Positions 18,162 to 28,342 of a stretch of 32,500 nucleotides of DNA are shown piece after piece (the first letter of the stretch is position 1; each line of letters begins with the position of its first letter). The stretch comes from Chara braunii (lineage: Eukaryota; Streptophyta; Charophyceae; Charales; Characeae): contig BFEA01001346.1 of NCBI GenBank assembly GCA_003427395.1, forward strand, positions 6,256-38,755. The letters run 5' to 3'. The notes under the pieces were generated by a model. That model made no database searches. It saw only the letters and a list, made by a program, of their open reading frames with translations, and was not told where the DNA came from. The position numbers and the translations under genes are program-made.

Positions 18162-20658
18162 TGTGACGAACCACTTGCTGTAATGCGCGACTTTCTGCGC
18201 GGTTGCAATGAGGGGTCCTAAGTTGGGAAGGTTGGACCAATTACGGGAGATCGGGATCGGTGGGAAATTGCATCAGTGTCCTTGCTTTTTCGTCTTTTTC
18301 GTCGCTTCTTTTCGAATGGCTGTGTTTGGAGCTGGGTGTGTCATGGGATGTCCAGTTGATTGATTGGTCGGCTGGATGGCTGGCGCACCACCGCGCGCGC
18401 GATTAATAAATGTTGACGCTGTTTCTTTTGTCTCGGTTCCAAACTTTTGGGCGCCGACATCGCGCGAGAATTTGCTTCGCTCTTTTTAAATTTTTCTTTT
18501 GAGTCCTTTTTGAATTTTGTCGAGCCCTGATGGCTCTCGGAATTTCGAACTTTCCCTCTGGAATTTGTGCTTTTGCTTCTTCGCATTAGATAGGAATTTA
18601 GGAATTTAGTAATTAGGATTTTTCTTGCCGCGCGGCGCCTTCTGTCTACGCGTTTCTTCAATCGACTGCAACGAAACTCTGATTAGTAGGCGCCTTTAAT
18701 CGTGTGCGTAACTGTAATTTTGGGCGGGCGCCATTGTAACTGTATCTTTCTTCTTGCGCTTCGTCTTTCCCACCCTCCTTCTCTTTCTTTTGCTGCGCCG
18801 TTGGTAGCCGCGGTCTGCATGATGGGATCGATGTGTGGAGAGTGGCTAAAACCCCCACGCCGCGATCAGACCATGCAGACGTAGGCAAATTCCTCCTCCT
18901 TCCCTTCTTCTAAGTCCTTGTAATTCCGTGTTCTTCGCGCATGCATGCACGCAATAAATACCGGCTGCGCGATTAGTTAACTCTCTTAACCAGTTGTTGG
19001 AAGCTCGGGGTTGCGTGATCAGGAAGGGTCGGCACACGAGTGAAGAAAGAGGTGAGTAGAGCAGGAGTCGGGCGACCCGACGAGCTGGTGCCAAACGCAT
19101 AGGGTTGACGCGGGCCACGACGGACTGTGGGCGCGGGCGGACCTGACGGGTGCGGGAGGACTAAGCGGGGTAACGGCTTCGTGGATTGGTGCGCGGCGAC
19201 GGACTGTCCGCATCAGAGAAGATGAGAGAGAGGAAGAGAGAGTTGAGGTTGATGGATACGGAGTTGCTGCTTCTTTTGTCTCTTCTTCCCCCTGTCTCGT
19301 GTATATAAGTTTTGAATACGGCTCCGGGCGATCCCCCCGTTTTTGTTTTCCCTTTTGTTTTTTTTGGAACCCGGACTTGGATTTTTGTGCTCACACTTGT
19401 CTTTGCGATTCCCATGGATGCCGTGCTTCGATTCTTTTTTATCTCTGTCCTTGCCTTTGAGGTATCGTGTGTATGATTACTGAGGATACGAATGTATGGA
19501 TGCTATGCTTGCTTGTTGACCTTTTGCGGGAAATCTCTTGTCTTTTCTTTTATCCGTCGTGTTCGATGCACCCGTGCATAGACTAGGAATTTTGTGCAAT
19601 TGATGATTCTGTCCGTGTGTTTGCTTGTATTTAGATCAAGCTGTTTTGTGATCATTGCATCTTGCATAACTCAAAACATCACGGAGTGATTAGGTGGTCG
19701 GATGCCGAGCTCAGTAAAACGCTGCGCGAGGACACGTGTAAAACGTGATCGGAGTTGCGCACTTACACGTATCCCCGGGCGTCGACTCATCGGGGCCATC
19801 AATCTGTCCGATTAGGAGTGGCCATCTCGGAATCAGCAACGGCGCAATCGTCCCGCACGAGCACACATAAGTCCGACGCAGTTCGCGCGGCTTGCACGCG
19901 CTCGCACGCGGCAACCGCGATCGCCGCGGACCCGTCCTTAGGCAACTCATAATTTCGCAATGACATGATGATGCAATCCTGGAATTCCGACTCATCCTAC
20001 GACCCGGATTATTTCACCCCTTGGATAAACGAAATCCTAAAGCAACGATATCCCTGCCACACTGAGAATCGACTATGTCCTCGGGAATTTCACTGCGCCA
20101 CCTCTAGCGACCCCCGATACTCTAATTTCCCTTCTCCCGACCATACCTAGTACTTTATCCACCCGGGATTTGTCGTCATCACCACGAGTTTCCCTCCCTT
20201 CCGCCTTCTTCTTCCGTACCATCAACTCAGTGTCGTTCTGTGGCCGGCCATAGCCCCCTACTGGCCCAGCACACCCTGCGAAAACTGCCGACGACGCGAC
20301 GATCAGAGAACCCCGGAGTTCCGAAGGCCTAACCCGCACGCACGACGATCAGCGCTACATGGCAACTCGCGACAGACGGACTCCTCAGAACCCCACCTAC
20401 CCCGAAGGGGCCAGCCCATGAACCGCCGTCCCCGAAACCAATGGCTCGCTCGGTCTTGAGCGAACCGCGCATGCCATCCGCCTTGTACCCGAAAATGCCC
20501 TCTTCGCCAAATTGCACTCGTGCCCCCGAAAGACCCTGTCACAGGAGATCTCAGTTCTGACCTGGGACTCCACTTTCCCAAAAATCCTTGGCACACCCCT
20601 TTTCGCACTTCCAGGCCCACATCCCACTCCGATCAGGAAATGGCGCTGGGCGTGAGGT
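18162..20658 (+). repeat. 5' LTR
   Basis: It begins TGTGACGAACC and ends GGCGTGAGGT directly before the PBS. Compared with the 3' LTR it has an 8-bp insertion near 20,617-20,624, which accounts for the whole length difference. Small open frames on its minus strand recur in the 3' LTR only because the LTRs are copies. Confidence 0.95.
19299..19308 (+). promoter_or_regulatory. TATA box of the 5' LTR
   Basis: GTGTATATAAGT fits a core TATA element and is the only clear one in the LTR. The same word sits at the equivalent place in the 3' LTR (30,240-30,250). It implies a transcript start near 19,330-19,340, leaving an R-U5 of about 1.3 kb. Confidence 0.55.
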
Positions 20659-20672
20659 TGGTATCGGAGCCC
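20659..20672 (+). other. Primer-binding site (initiator tRNA-Met type)
   Basis: TGGTATCGGAGCCC starts on the base after the LTR end. It matches the plant-type tRNA-iMet site TGGTATCAGAGC except for A to G at position 8. The antisense copy of the family has the same G. Confidence 0.85.
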
Positions 20673-20811
20673 GACACGTGGCTTGGTCTTAGGATTGATA
20701 GCACGTTAATTAGGTGATCTGGCGAACCGAGGGCGGCCTCGCCCCCAGAACGTGCATAAACGCGACCCTATCATCACCCGAAGCAGATTGGATAATCGAC
20801 GAGCAGCCAAT

Positions 20812-21597
20812 ATGGCTGCTAATGTGCAAAACCTGAATCCACAACAGAATCCTAATCAGCCCGCCCCACTAGCACGGACTCCCATGACGCCCCCTGATCT
20901 CTCTCTATTCGATCCAGCACATCATCTCGCAGGAGCATGGCTGGCCACGCTTAGAACACAGCAGTACGATGATAACGAAGCACAGATCAACATTCCGGCT
21001 CGAATTGGAGGAAACGCTCATCATTGGTTTAGCACCTACATATGGGTTGATCTCTCGACCTTCGAACGGGATTTCATGAGTCGATTTGATTATGTTCAAC
21101 CAGAGCAAGCGCTTTACATGATCAAGGACCGGGTGCAAAAACCTCTTGAATCCGTTGCAGAATATCGAAACCAGTTCTACAGAATGTTTGTGAAAACTGA
21201 GCGAGGTGAGCAAGTAGGGAGAGATTTGTTCATTGATGGGCTTCGCAGCCGAACAATAAGAGCTAAGTTGCGAAAGCAATTTTCCCCCATCACTCACACA
21301 CTGCAACAAATCATGGCCGCCGCAGAAGAAATGGAACAGAAGTTCGCGGCGAACTTCCTAGAAGGAGAAGATTATTCTAGGGAAGGAGATTCATCCGAAC
21401 TCGCACAAGCAAGAGCTGAGCTGGCTGCCTTACAAAACAAGTTTGAAAATATGGGATTTGTATCAGGACCTGTCACCTATATGGAACAGATAGGCCCCAA
21501 ACGACTGACCCTAAGTAAGATTCCGAGCACCCCCGTTCCTGTGATACCCACACCCGTAAGGGCGTTACCCTCGCCACCAATTGAGACTCCCGTATGA
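20812..21597 (+). pseudogene. gag: Gag (capsid) polyprotein, N-terminal part
   Basis: This is a 261-codon open frame from the first ATG after the PBS; upstream in-frame codons exist but no earlier ATG. Residues about 40-145 fit the Ty3/gypsy Retrotrans_gag fold, with the typical WF...F...F..RF block (72-92), DRVQKPLESVAEY (106-118), QFYRMF (121-126) and a late DGLR (142-145). Residues 198-214 look helical and coiled-coil-like, and a Pro-rich tail follows. The frame stops at TGA 21,595 but the same frame keeps gag-like sequence beyond it, through TAA 21,655 and TGA 21,793. The stop is therefore probably decay (CGA or CAA turned to stop) and not the natural end. Confidence 0.88.
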
Positions 21598-22358
21598 TCG
21601 AACGAATCAGCGGCCATATTCGAACTAACCAAAACATTGATTAGTCTAATCCCCTAAAGCAAAAAGGAACAACGAGAGCACGATGCTCGGCTGGAAGCCA
21701 TGATGAGGAACATGCGGCCCATTGCGGTGCGTGCCCCTACGATTCAGCAAGGATTAGCCCCGACACCTATTTTTGGGGAGTCGCAAGCAATCTGAATGTC
21801 TGTTACGGATGTCATCAACCAAGGCATCTAGCCCGTGATTGCCCCCACAGGCCTCTGCAACAACGTGTCGGGGTCGCACCGATGGCTGCGGCCCCCATCG
21901 CTAACGGACCAGGACGAGTCAGAGCTTTAATGGAAGAAGTAGAGGGTGGGGGAAGTGCCCTAGCCACCACGGAAGAGGCCGCCGAGCTCATCCCGTTAGA
22001 TCAGTACGTATCACTTGGTTATCCCGGGCTTGGAATGATCGGAACGATCAGACCATCGCCAGAACAGAAAGAAGTGGCGGAGTAGCGACCTTCTTCAGGT
22101 GAGATGGAGTCGGGAGGACCCACCTTCGTCACTGGGGAAATCTATGTGCTTAACATCGTTCGAGCCTTGGACCATCGGATTCCGCTTCTGATCGATCATT
22201 TGCTTTCGATCTCCGAGCAAGCGAATGAGCAAATGCTACAGCACTGCAAGGCGAACGAAAAACGATTCGCCCTCGCCCGAATACCGAACGTAAAGTCTAA
22301 AAATCCCGCGCCTGAGGAAACCCGGTTGGCACTTCGGATCCGATTCGGGCAGGGTTAA
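21598..22358 (+). pseudogene. Gag C-terminus with CCHC zinc knuckle, and gag-pol linker
   Basis: After the gag frame breaks, a different frame encodes a perfect CX2CX4HX4C zinc knuckle (CYGCHQPRHLARDC, 21,801-21,842), which in this family binds genomic RNA. It continues to TAG at 22,083. A further open piece at 22,104-22,358 in the same frame (LLSISEQANEQMLQHCKANE region) probably links gag to protease. A frameshift near 22,330 moves the reading to the protease frame. There is one frameshift before the knuckle (about 21,770-21,795) and two or more stops. Confidence 0.8.
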
Positions 22359-23368
22359 TCCAGAAAGACGATCATTTCTTACGAATTAAACCCATCCCGT
22401 GGAAATCCACAGAATGCGATATTAAAATTTGGGGAATTCCTTATAACGCAATTATAGATTCGAGAGCGACTGTGTTGGCTATTTCACTAAGAGTGGTCGA
22501 GAGGGCAGGTAGGAGAAACGATCTCATCATGCTTTCCGATAAAGATCAGCTCGTTTCAGCCGACGAAGAAAAAATTAAGACAGAGGGAAGGATGACCAAT
22601 GTTGCTTTCCGATTAGGAAAGGTGCACGCATTGGGAGATGTCGTCGTGCTAGATGTGAATACTTATGACGTTCTCTTCGGACTTCCTGTTCTTGTGGCGT
22701 TACGAGCGAGCCTGGATTTCGAACGACGGTCGATGGTCCTCCGAAATACAGGAAAAAAACCCTATGCTGTGCCTATGAGACTAACCCTTCGTACCACAAT
22801 CAATGTGGTCCTACGGGTTTCGCCGATGATGGCAGAGACTCTCCGTATGATCACCTGGGATGAATCCGCAGATGGGGAATCATCAACGAATGATGCGGAG
22901 AGCAGTGATGAGGACGATCGGAAAATCTCGAAGCTAGCACGACAGCGTGTTTACTACCTGCCACCCAAAACGATAGCAAGAACGATGCATCTGACTAGTA
23001 GGAACGTTCAAAGGACCAAGACGATGATTTTGGGTGAACCCCTCGTGCAGATTTCGAGGATGGTCGATTCTTTGGAACTTCCTAAAATTCTGTACGAAGG
23101 GATCACCCCGCTTCTCTCCCGATACAGTGACAAAAAGCATTACTGCGACATTATGGATTTACCAAGGTCCTTCTTGACACCTGCAAAAGAAGTGCAACTG
23201 TTGCGCCTGGGGGCAGAAGCCAGTTCTTTGGAACCCCGTGGGCGCCTTGAAGCTGACTCAAATAAACTTGGAGTAAAGATCGCAACTAAAACCGTACCAT
23301 GGCAGGATGTCTGTGACGGAATCACCAAGAAGGACACGTGGCTATTCGGGAAGAAGACGCCCAGATGA
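22335..23368 (+). pseudogene. Aspartic protease and following linker
   Basis: In this frame the active-site loop reads IIDSRATVLAIS (Asp codon 22,457-22,459), where retroviral-type proteases have D-S/T-G-A. The Gly is Arg here (AGA, one transition from GGA), which should kill activity. The second conserved block is VVVLDVNTYDVLFGLPVLVAL (about 22,640-22,700), matching the usual DVLLGMPWL region. About 170 codons of charged linker follow, with an Asp/Glu/Ser-rich stretch at 22,860-22,920, to the stop at 23,366. The frame then shifts to that of RT near 23,340-23,365. The polyprotein would be cut by this enzyme in the virus-like particle. Confidence 0.85.
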
Positions 23369-23370
23369 TG

Positions 23371-24095
23371 ACCACGGTGTTCTTCTGGCGATCGGACCAT
23401 TCCTTCATTTTTGCAACCCCACCCGATGTGGCGAAACCCGCACGCACAAAACAGATACACGTACGGATCTGGGACCAACTCTTTAAGTTACATGTGCCAC
23501 AGTACGTACCCGATGAGATTCATCGGTTGATTGCGGACATTTTGACGGAATATCGAGAAGCGATCAGCGTAACAGACGCTGACATTGGTTTGTCACTAGT
23601 CATTCAACACGAAATACAGACGGGGAATCACTCCTCGATCCACTGCAAACCATACCGATACTCCTTGATAGAGCGCAAAAAGGCTCTCGAACGAATTCGG
23701 GAATTCGAAGCCAGCGGATGGATAGAACCCGCCACCAGACCATGGTCATTTCCCGTGGTATTACTGTCGAAGAAAAACGGATCAATTCGCATATGCATCG
23801 ATTATCGCAAGTTGAATGAAATCACGATTAAAGATGTGTATCCCCTCCCCCGAATTGATGATTTGCTGGATGCGATTGGTTGCACCAATTATTTTAGCAA
23901 GTTCGATATTCGGCATGGCTTCCATCACATTCTAGTAAAGGAGGAAGATCGCCAAAAAAGGCTTTCGTGTTATTTTAAGGCACGTGGCAGTGGGTTCGGT
24001 GTCTGATGGGGATTTGCAACGCGCCTGCCACGTTTCAGCGAGCAATAAACATGACGTTCCAAAACTTCATCAACAAGACCTGACTAACACAGGGG
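23371..24095 (+). pseudogene. Reverse transcriptase, fingers and palm (first half)
   Basis: The open frame to 24,006 shows the RT start block, with PWSFPVVLLSKKNGSIRICI (about 23,740-23,800), DYRKLNEITIKDVYPLPRID (about 23,801-23,860) and motif A FSKFDIRHGFH, whose catalytic Asp codon is 23,905-23,907. It breaks after the EEDR block (near 23,955-24,000). The expected next block MGICNAPATFQRA reappears in another frame at about 24,005-24,045, followed by an in-frame TGA at 24,081-24,083. RT copies element RNA into DNA in the cytoplasmic particle. This copy cannot make an intact enzyme. Confidence 0.92.
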
Positions 24096-24926
24096 ATGAT
24101 CAACTTCTGCGTGCTCGTGTATATGGACGACATCCTTGTCTACTCGGAGACCTATCACGGGCGCGCGCAACACGTCGAGTGGACATTGGGAGCGCTGAGA
24201 GACGTTGGGTTCAAGCTCGCGCTCGAAAAGAGCGAGTTTTTTCTCTCGAAAATTTCGTTCTTGGGCTATGTCGTGACACGTGGAGGACTGGGGCCGGACT
24301 CAAGAAAGGTTGCGGCGGTAAGACAAGCCCCAATTCCCACGTCACTTGCGCAGGTTCGAGCCTTCTTAGGGTTGGCGTCGTATTATCGTCGATTCATCAA
24401 GGGTTTCACAGCGATTGCGCGACCGTTAACGAACCTGCTGCGGAAGGACCAGCCTCTCAGCTGGGACGCAGGGTGCCAACAGGCTTTCGCAACCCTCAAG
24501 GACGCTCTGGTGACAGCCCCTATTTTGATTCGGTCGGACCCTTCGAAACAATTCATTCTCATCACGGACTGGCAACCGGAAGCTATCTCCGCTATTCTAG
24601 CGCAGAAGGGGAACGATGGTCGTGAACACGTCATCGAATACGCGTCGCGCACGGTACCGGACAAACGGAGGAATGACTTACCACCTCAAGGCGAATGCTA
24701 TGCAATAGTCTGGGGAATCCAACACTTCCATCCGTATCTCTACGGACAGAAGTTTCGCCTCGTAACAGATCACGAACCTTTGCTGGCATTGAAGAAACTC
24801 ACTAATTACACGGGCATGATTGACCGTTGGGCGGTGCGACTACAAATACGACTTCGATATCGTCCATCGAGAGATGGAGCGACACGGCAATGCGGACGGA
24901 CAGACACATCTGCATCGACCTGCTAA
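24096..24926 (+). pseudogene. Reverse transcriptase second half and RNase H
   Basis: It starts in frame just before the catalytic YMDD (24,120-24,131). It continues with the motifs KSEFFLSKISFLGYVV, the connection block RAFLGLASYYRRFIKGFTAIARPL, and the Ty3-type RNase H from about 24,530. RNase H shows LITDWQPEAISAIL (first acidic residue codon 24,567-24,569), EYASR, the Glu-containing QGECYAIVWGIQHFHPYL and VTDHEPLLAL. A frameshift at about 24,845 interrupts the terminal WAVRLQ...YDFDIVHR block, whose second half reads in another frame up to about 24,980. Confidence 0.93.
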
Positions 24927-24982
24927 GTACGGACAAGTGGCAGTTCTCCCACGTGGCAAGAAGCAAAACGGTGACAATGGGT

Positions 24983-25234
24983 GACGAAGGTAACCCCACT
25001 ACCTCTCTTTCTCCCCTTTCCTCTTCGTCTCTTCTCTCCCTGCCTGACAAATTTTGCTATTTTTGCGAGGCTATCTCCCGCGTGTACTCGGTCTCCATGC
25101 GTCCTAACGGGGAAGGGTATGCGGATTGGATAGATTGTCGATATTAGTGTGTCGCACGAGCCCATGGCTCGTGCATCCAATACAGAAATGATAGTAAACC
25201 GTGGTTGTGCCTCTTGTGTCGGACAGACAAGATT
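24983..25234 (+). pseudogene. PHD-finger-like C4HC3 module between RNase H and integrase
   Basis: After a Ser/Leu-rich linker, one frame gives CX2C (CYFC, 25,055-25,066), 24 residues, WIDC, three codons, C, four residues, HX2C (HGSC, about 25,163-25,174), 11 residues, then WLCLLC (about 25,203-25,220). This is the PHD signature Cys4-His-Cys3, with the typical WI.C before the third Cys and W two residues before the last CX2C. One of the three codons between Cys3 and Cys4 is TAG (25,145-25,147). PHD fingers read histone H3 tails, so a chromatin-targeting role is an inference. An alternative is another cross-brace zinc finger or an unusual N-terminal extension of integrase. Confidence 0.6.
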
Positions 25235-26560
25235 CCGACCGAGGCTCGCTTTTTGGATGCCATGTCAGAAGGGTTGGAAAAGACCCGGAGCTTTAGAAGG
25301 GCCGACGTAAAGACATATATTGCCTTGATTGCCACCCTAGTTGGCAACCCCCTCCAGGATTTCACCAAGGAAGATCGGAGGAGGGCCAACGAGAGGGCTC
25401 GGGATTACAGATGGATAGAGGGCAAATTAGAAAAACGGAAAACAGACGGCAGTGGGATTTGGATGGTTGTACCGCATCCGTTCATGAGGTATGACTGGGT
25501 TAAAACGGCACATGAAGAAACTGCGGCTCATTTCGCCGTACGGATCACAGAGGTGGCTATCGACAAAAATGAGTGGTACTGGTCCAATATCCGCGACGAT
25601 GTGAAGTACATCGTCGCCAACTGTCAAGTCTGCGCCGCTGATAAGACGCCGATTCAGTGGCCAAGATCGATAGTACCAACGGTAGTTGAACGACCATTTC
25701 AAAGAGTCAGCATGGACACTACCATTTCAAAGAGTCAGCATGGACACTACCATTTCAAAGAGTCAGCATGGACACTACCGACATAGTGGTGCCCCCTGGT
25801 CCTAATAGTTGTGAGTGTTCAGTCCTATTGGTATTTGCCGACCAGTTTTCGAAATGTATCGAGGCCTACCCTTATCGCACGCGACAAGCCGTCGAAATCG
25901 CGCGATACGTCAACCTCTTTCTCGGGATGCACCAGGATACGAAAGAGATCCTGACCGATAACGGGGTTGAATTTAGGGGAGAGGTACTGAGGAATCTGAT
26001 CATACATGGCGTCGCCATACGGAGTACTGCACCCCACATGTCACAGTCCAATGGGCTGGTAGAAAACGCGAACAGGGTGATAAAGACAGCGTTGCGACGG
26101 AATATCGCGGCACGGGATCCGAAGCCCTGGCCCGATATTGTCGACCACATCCTGGCGGTCCATCGTGGTACACCTCATGAATCGACGGGGCTAAGCCCCT
26201 TCCAATTAAGGACCGGTAGCCTCGCCTGCGTTTCGATACCAAGCCTCCCGGATGAATCTACACTTAATCGAAGATCCACCAGGGTCATGGCTCGGGACAA
26301 GGCCAAACGACACTTGGAACTAATGGAACGGTCCCTCCCCAGGCTAGCCCGAAAATGACATAGAATGACCGAATTGGCCCAAGGACGATAGGTCCGAAGC
26401 TACGAGGCCCGGAATGGGAATGCAGGCCCACGGCCCCAATACAAAGTAGGGGACATCGTGTAGGTGAGGAAATGTGCTCGCCAGGGTAAGCTAACGCCAT
26501 GATTCTTCGGGTGATTTCGCGTGATCGAACTCAGACCGAACGGCGTGAACATCGTGCGAC
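25235..26560 (+). pseudogene. Integrase (HHCC, DDE core, C-terminal domain)
   Basis: The N-terminal zinc domain has His codons at 25,511 and 25,529 and CX2C (CQVC) at 25,622-25,633. The catalytic core follows in another frame, with SMD (Asp 25,771), LTDNGVEF (Asp 25,957) and SNGLVENANRVIK (Glu 26,062). The last two acids are 35 codons apart, as in D,D-35-E. The frame change between the domains coincides with a 28-bp triplication (25,693-25,776). Beyond LPRLARK the same frame runs through five stops (26,356, 26,389, 26,461, 26,500, 26,512). It still shows QYKVGDIV, KLTP, FFG and FRVIELRPNGVNIVRLA, a GPY/F-like C-terminal domain. A Ser/Pro-rich tail ends at TGA 26,755-26,757. Confidence 0.92.
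25693..25776 (+). repeat. 28-bp unit, three tandem copies, inside integrase
   Basis: Units starting ACCATTTCAAAGAGTCAGCA begin at 25,693, 25,721 and 25,749 and appear identical. Two extra copies add 56 bp, which is not a multiple of three. This explains the frame change between the zinc domain and the catalytic core and repeats the first catalytic Asp codon region. Confidence 0.97.
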
Positions 26561-26753
26561 TTGCGCGTGAGGTCTCCGGCAGCCGATCGGCTTGCCCGAT
26601 CATCCGCCACGTGTCCTACCTCTGTCCCCTTCCTCCTTCTCCATCTTCGCATTCACCCGATTCCTCCTCCACTGCGGAGGAAGGCGACGACTACCTCTCT
26701 CCTATCTCTCCGTCTCCTTCTTGTTCTTTCTTTATTACCCCATCACCATCGCC

Positions 26754-27233
26754 ATGAGCTTTGCAACGGAGCAAGTGATCGGCGCGTGGCTTCTTACTCT
26801 GCGGGGGCGAATCAGTGTCATACGGCAGGTGCAGCGGCCCCATCTCTGCTCTGATCTCCTCCGGTTTGCAGCTTTCTTCAGCACGGCGGCGATCTACGCG
26901 GCGACAGAGTTCTGATTCACGGAAGAGGCAACTACGCACGTTCTGGCGGAGATCTTGGCCTTCCGACGGCTATCCCCTCCCGGGATTAGCCATATCGCCG
27001 TCGTCGTCGTCTTTACAGGAGATATCACAGTGAATCCGCCGGCGAATCATTCCGACATCTGTAGGACGTTGCGCGCCTGGGCTGGGGAAGTGCGGACAAC
27101 GTGGATAGATCTCGTGGCTCGACGAGGGGATACCGTCGTGCCGGCGCATGACACGGACCTCCAGCTCCGCTCGTCTCGAAGCTCGCCAGCGATCGTGCTT
27201 CCGGAGCCTCGTCCCTCCGCGCCGCCCCAATGA
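26754..27233 (+). CDS. Accessory ORF-A, unknown function (one internal TGA)
   Basis: The ATG at 26,754 overlaps the integrase-frame stop as ATGA (26,754-26,757) and lies in a good eukaryotic start context (CACCATCGCCATGA). The frame spans 160 codons with one TGA (26,913-26,915), ending at TGA 27,231-27,233. The N-terminal half is rich in Ala, Leu and Arg with amphipathic stretches. A hydrophobic block (HIAVVVVFTGDITV) sits near 26,992-27,034, and the C-terminus is Ser/Pro/Arg-rich. I recognise no domain. Position and strand suggest expression from the element transcript after pol. It is unlike env: I see no signal peptide and no convincing transmembrane anchor. Confidence 0.5.
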
Positions 27234-28342
27234 GTCATCGTCGCGTCTCCTATTTTGGCCTCCCCTCCAGCATCCCCACCCTTTGGCAGTCTGCGCGGGC
27301 TCCCACTTTCTCCTACCGTGTTAAGGAGAACAGTGCACCGCTATTGAGCGAGGAGAAGTGGGACGCGTGGTGGGAGGACTATATCGAGCTTGCTTTCTGC
27401 CTATTGGAGATAGAGTTCCGCTGGTCAGAAGCGGCCCCGTTCGGGCAAGGACCAGAGCACCCAGAGGACAGCGTGGAGCTGCTGATCATCCAAGCCAAGA
27501 GAACGGCGGAGCAGGGCGATCTGTTGGGATTCGTATTCGGGAAGGTGGAGGAGGGCAATCTCACCTTGATCACGGACGAGTTGCTGGTGTTTCTGACTCA
27601 GCTGGTGGACGATCTGCCCCTGAACATCTTGTCACGCAGTGACAACCAGCCTGACACCCACGTGCTGTCTTGAACGCTCGAGCCGCACCTTGTGTGGTCC
27701 ACGTGTACGAAGATCGACGAGGACAACTGTCTCTACCCCTCCCAGGCGCTTTACTTGGAGATCGACGTTACCGATCTCACATTTTGGGAATTGATCGCAA
27801 GGAGAAATGCGGCGCAGGACGAGGAGATAGGGGAAGCAGAGGAAGAGGAGGAAGGAGAGGAGCCATCAAGTGAAGAGCGGGACCATCCAGACTACGTACC
27901 GGTAAAAGAAGCGGGGATAGCCGACGGATCGAGCCAGCCGCGGGAAAAGAACGAAGAGGAGGAAGAGGTAGAACCAGACGAAGAAGAAGAAGAAGAAAAC
28001 GAGCAAGCGGAGTCGGAGTACGAAGGATTCGAGGCCGAGGTTTGCGACGCGGCTCGAGAACGAGCACAAGAGCAGAGGAAACGGAAGCGCCGGGAGACCG
28101 CGGAGGGAAAGCGACCCACGACAAACGTTTCTCCTGTCGATCCGTCGATCGGGGACCCGTGGCGTGATCCGGAGCCGCGAGAAGAAGAAAACGATGGAAC
28201 CGCAGGAGAGGGATCGCGGAGCAGAAGAAGAAGAAGTGAATCGCCAGCTCCCTCCGGCTCCCCGTCCCGGTCCTCCATTCGTCTACATCAAGATCTCGAC
28301 GTTCGGGCTTCGTCCCCGGTCGTTCTCTCGCCGACCCTGTGA
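27230..28342 (+). CDS. Accessory ORF-B, acidic/basic nuclear-type protein (one internal TGA)
   Basis: The ATG at 27,230 overlaps the ORF-A stop as ATGA (27,230-27,233). The frame runs 370 codons and is interrupted only by TGA at 27,671-27,673 (codon 148). Residues 1-147 look folded and are Trp-rich (KWDAWWEDYIELAF, 44-57). After the stop come two long Glu/Asp tracts (about 196-215 and 243-258), a basic KRKRRE cluster near 283-288 that could be a nuclear localisation signal, and an Arg/Ser-rich SRSRRRRSESP segment near 330-340. I do not recognise a family. The low-complexity C-terminus makes homology by composition unreliable. The internal stop may be decay of one codon or mark two separate proteins. 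Confidence 0.5.

Noticed and set aside
18846-19415. Minus-strand open frames repeated in both LTRs as possible antisense genes
   Set aside because: They recur only because LTRs are copies. No domain, start context or conservation in the old antisense LTR was seen.
20659-20672. Loss of an 11-bp TGGGCGTCACA from the 5' LTR end by deletion
   Set aside because: The older antisense copy has the same direct LTR-PBS junction, so a private deletion is unlikely.
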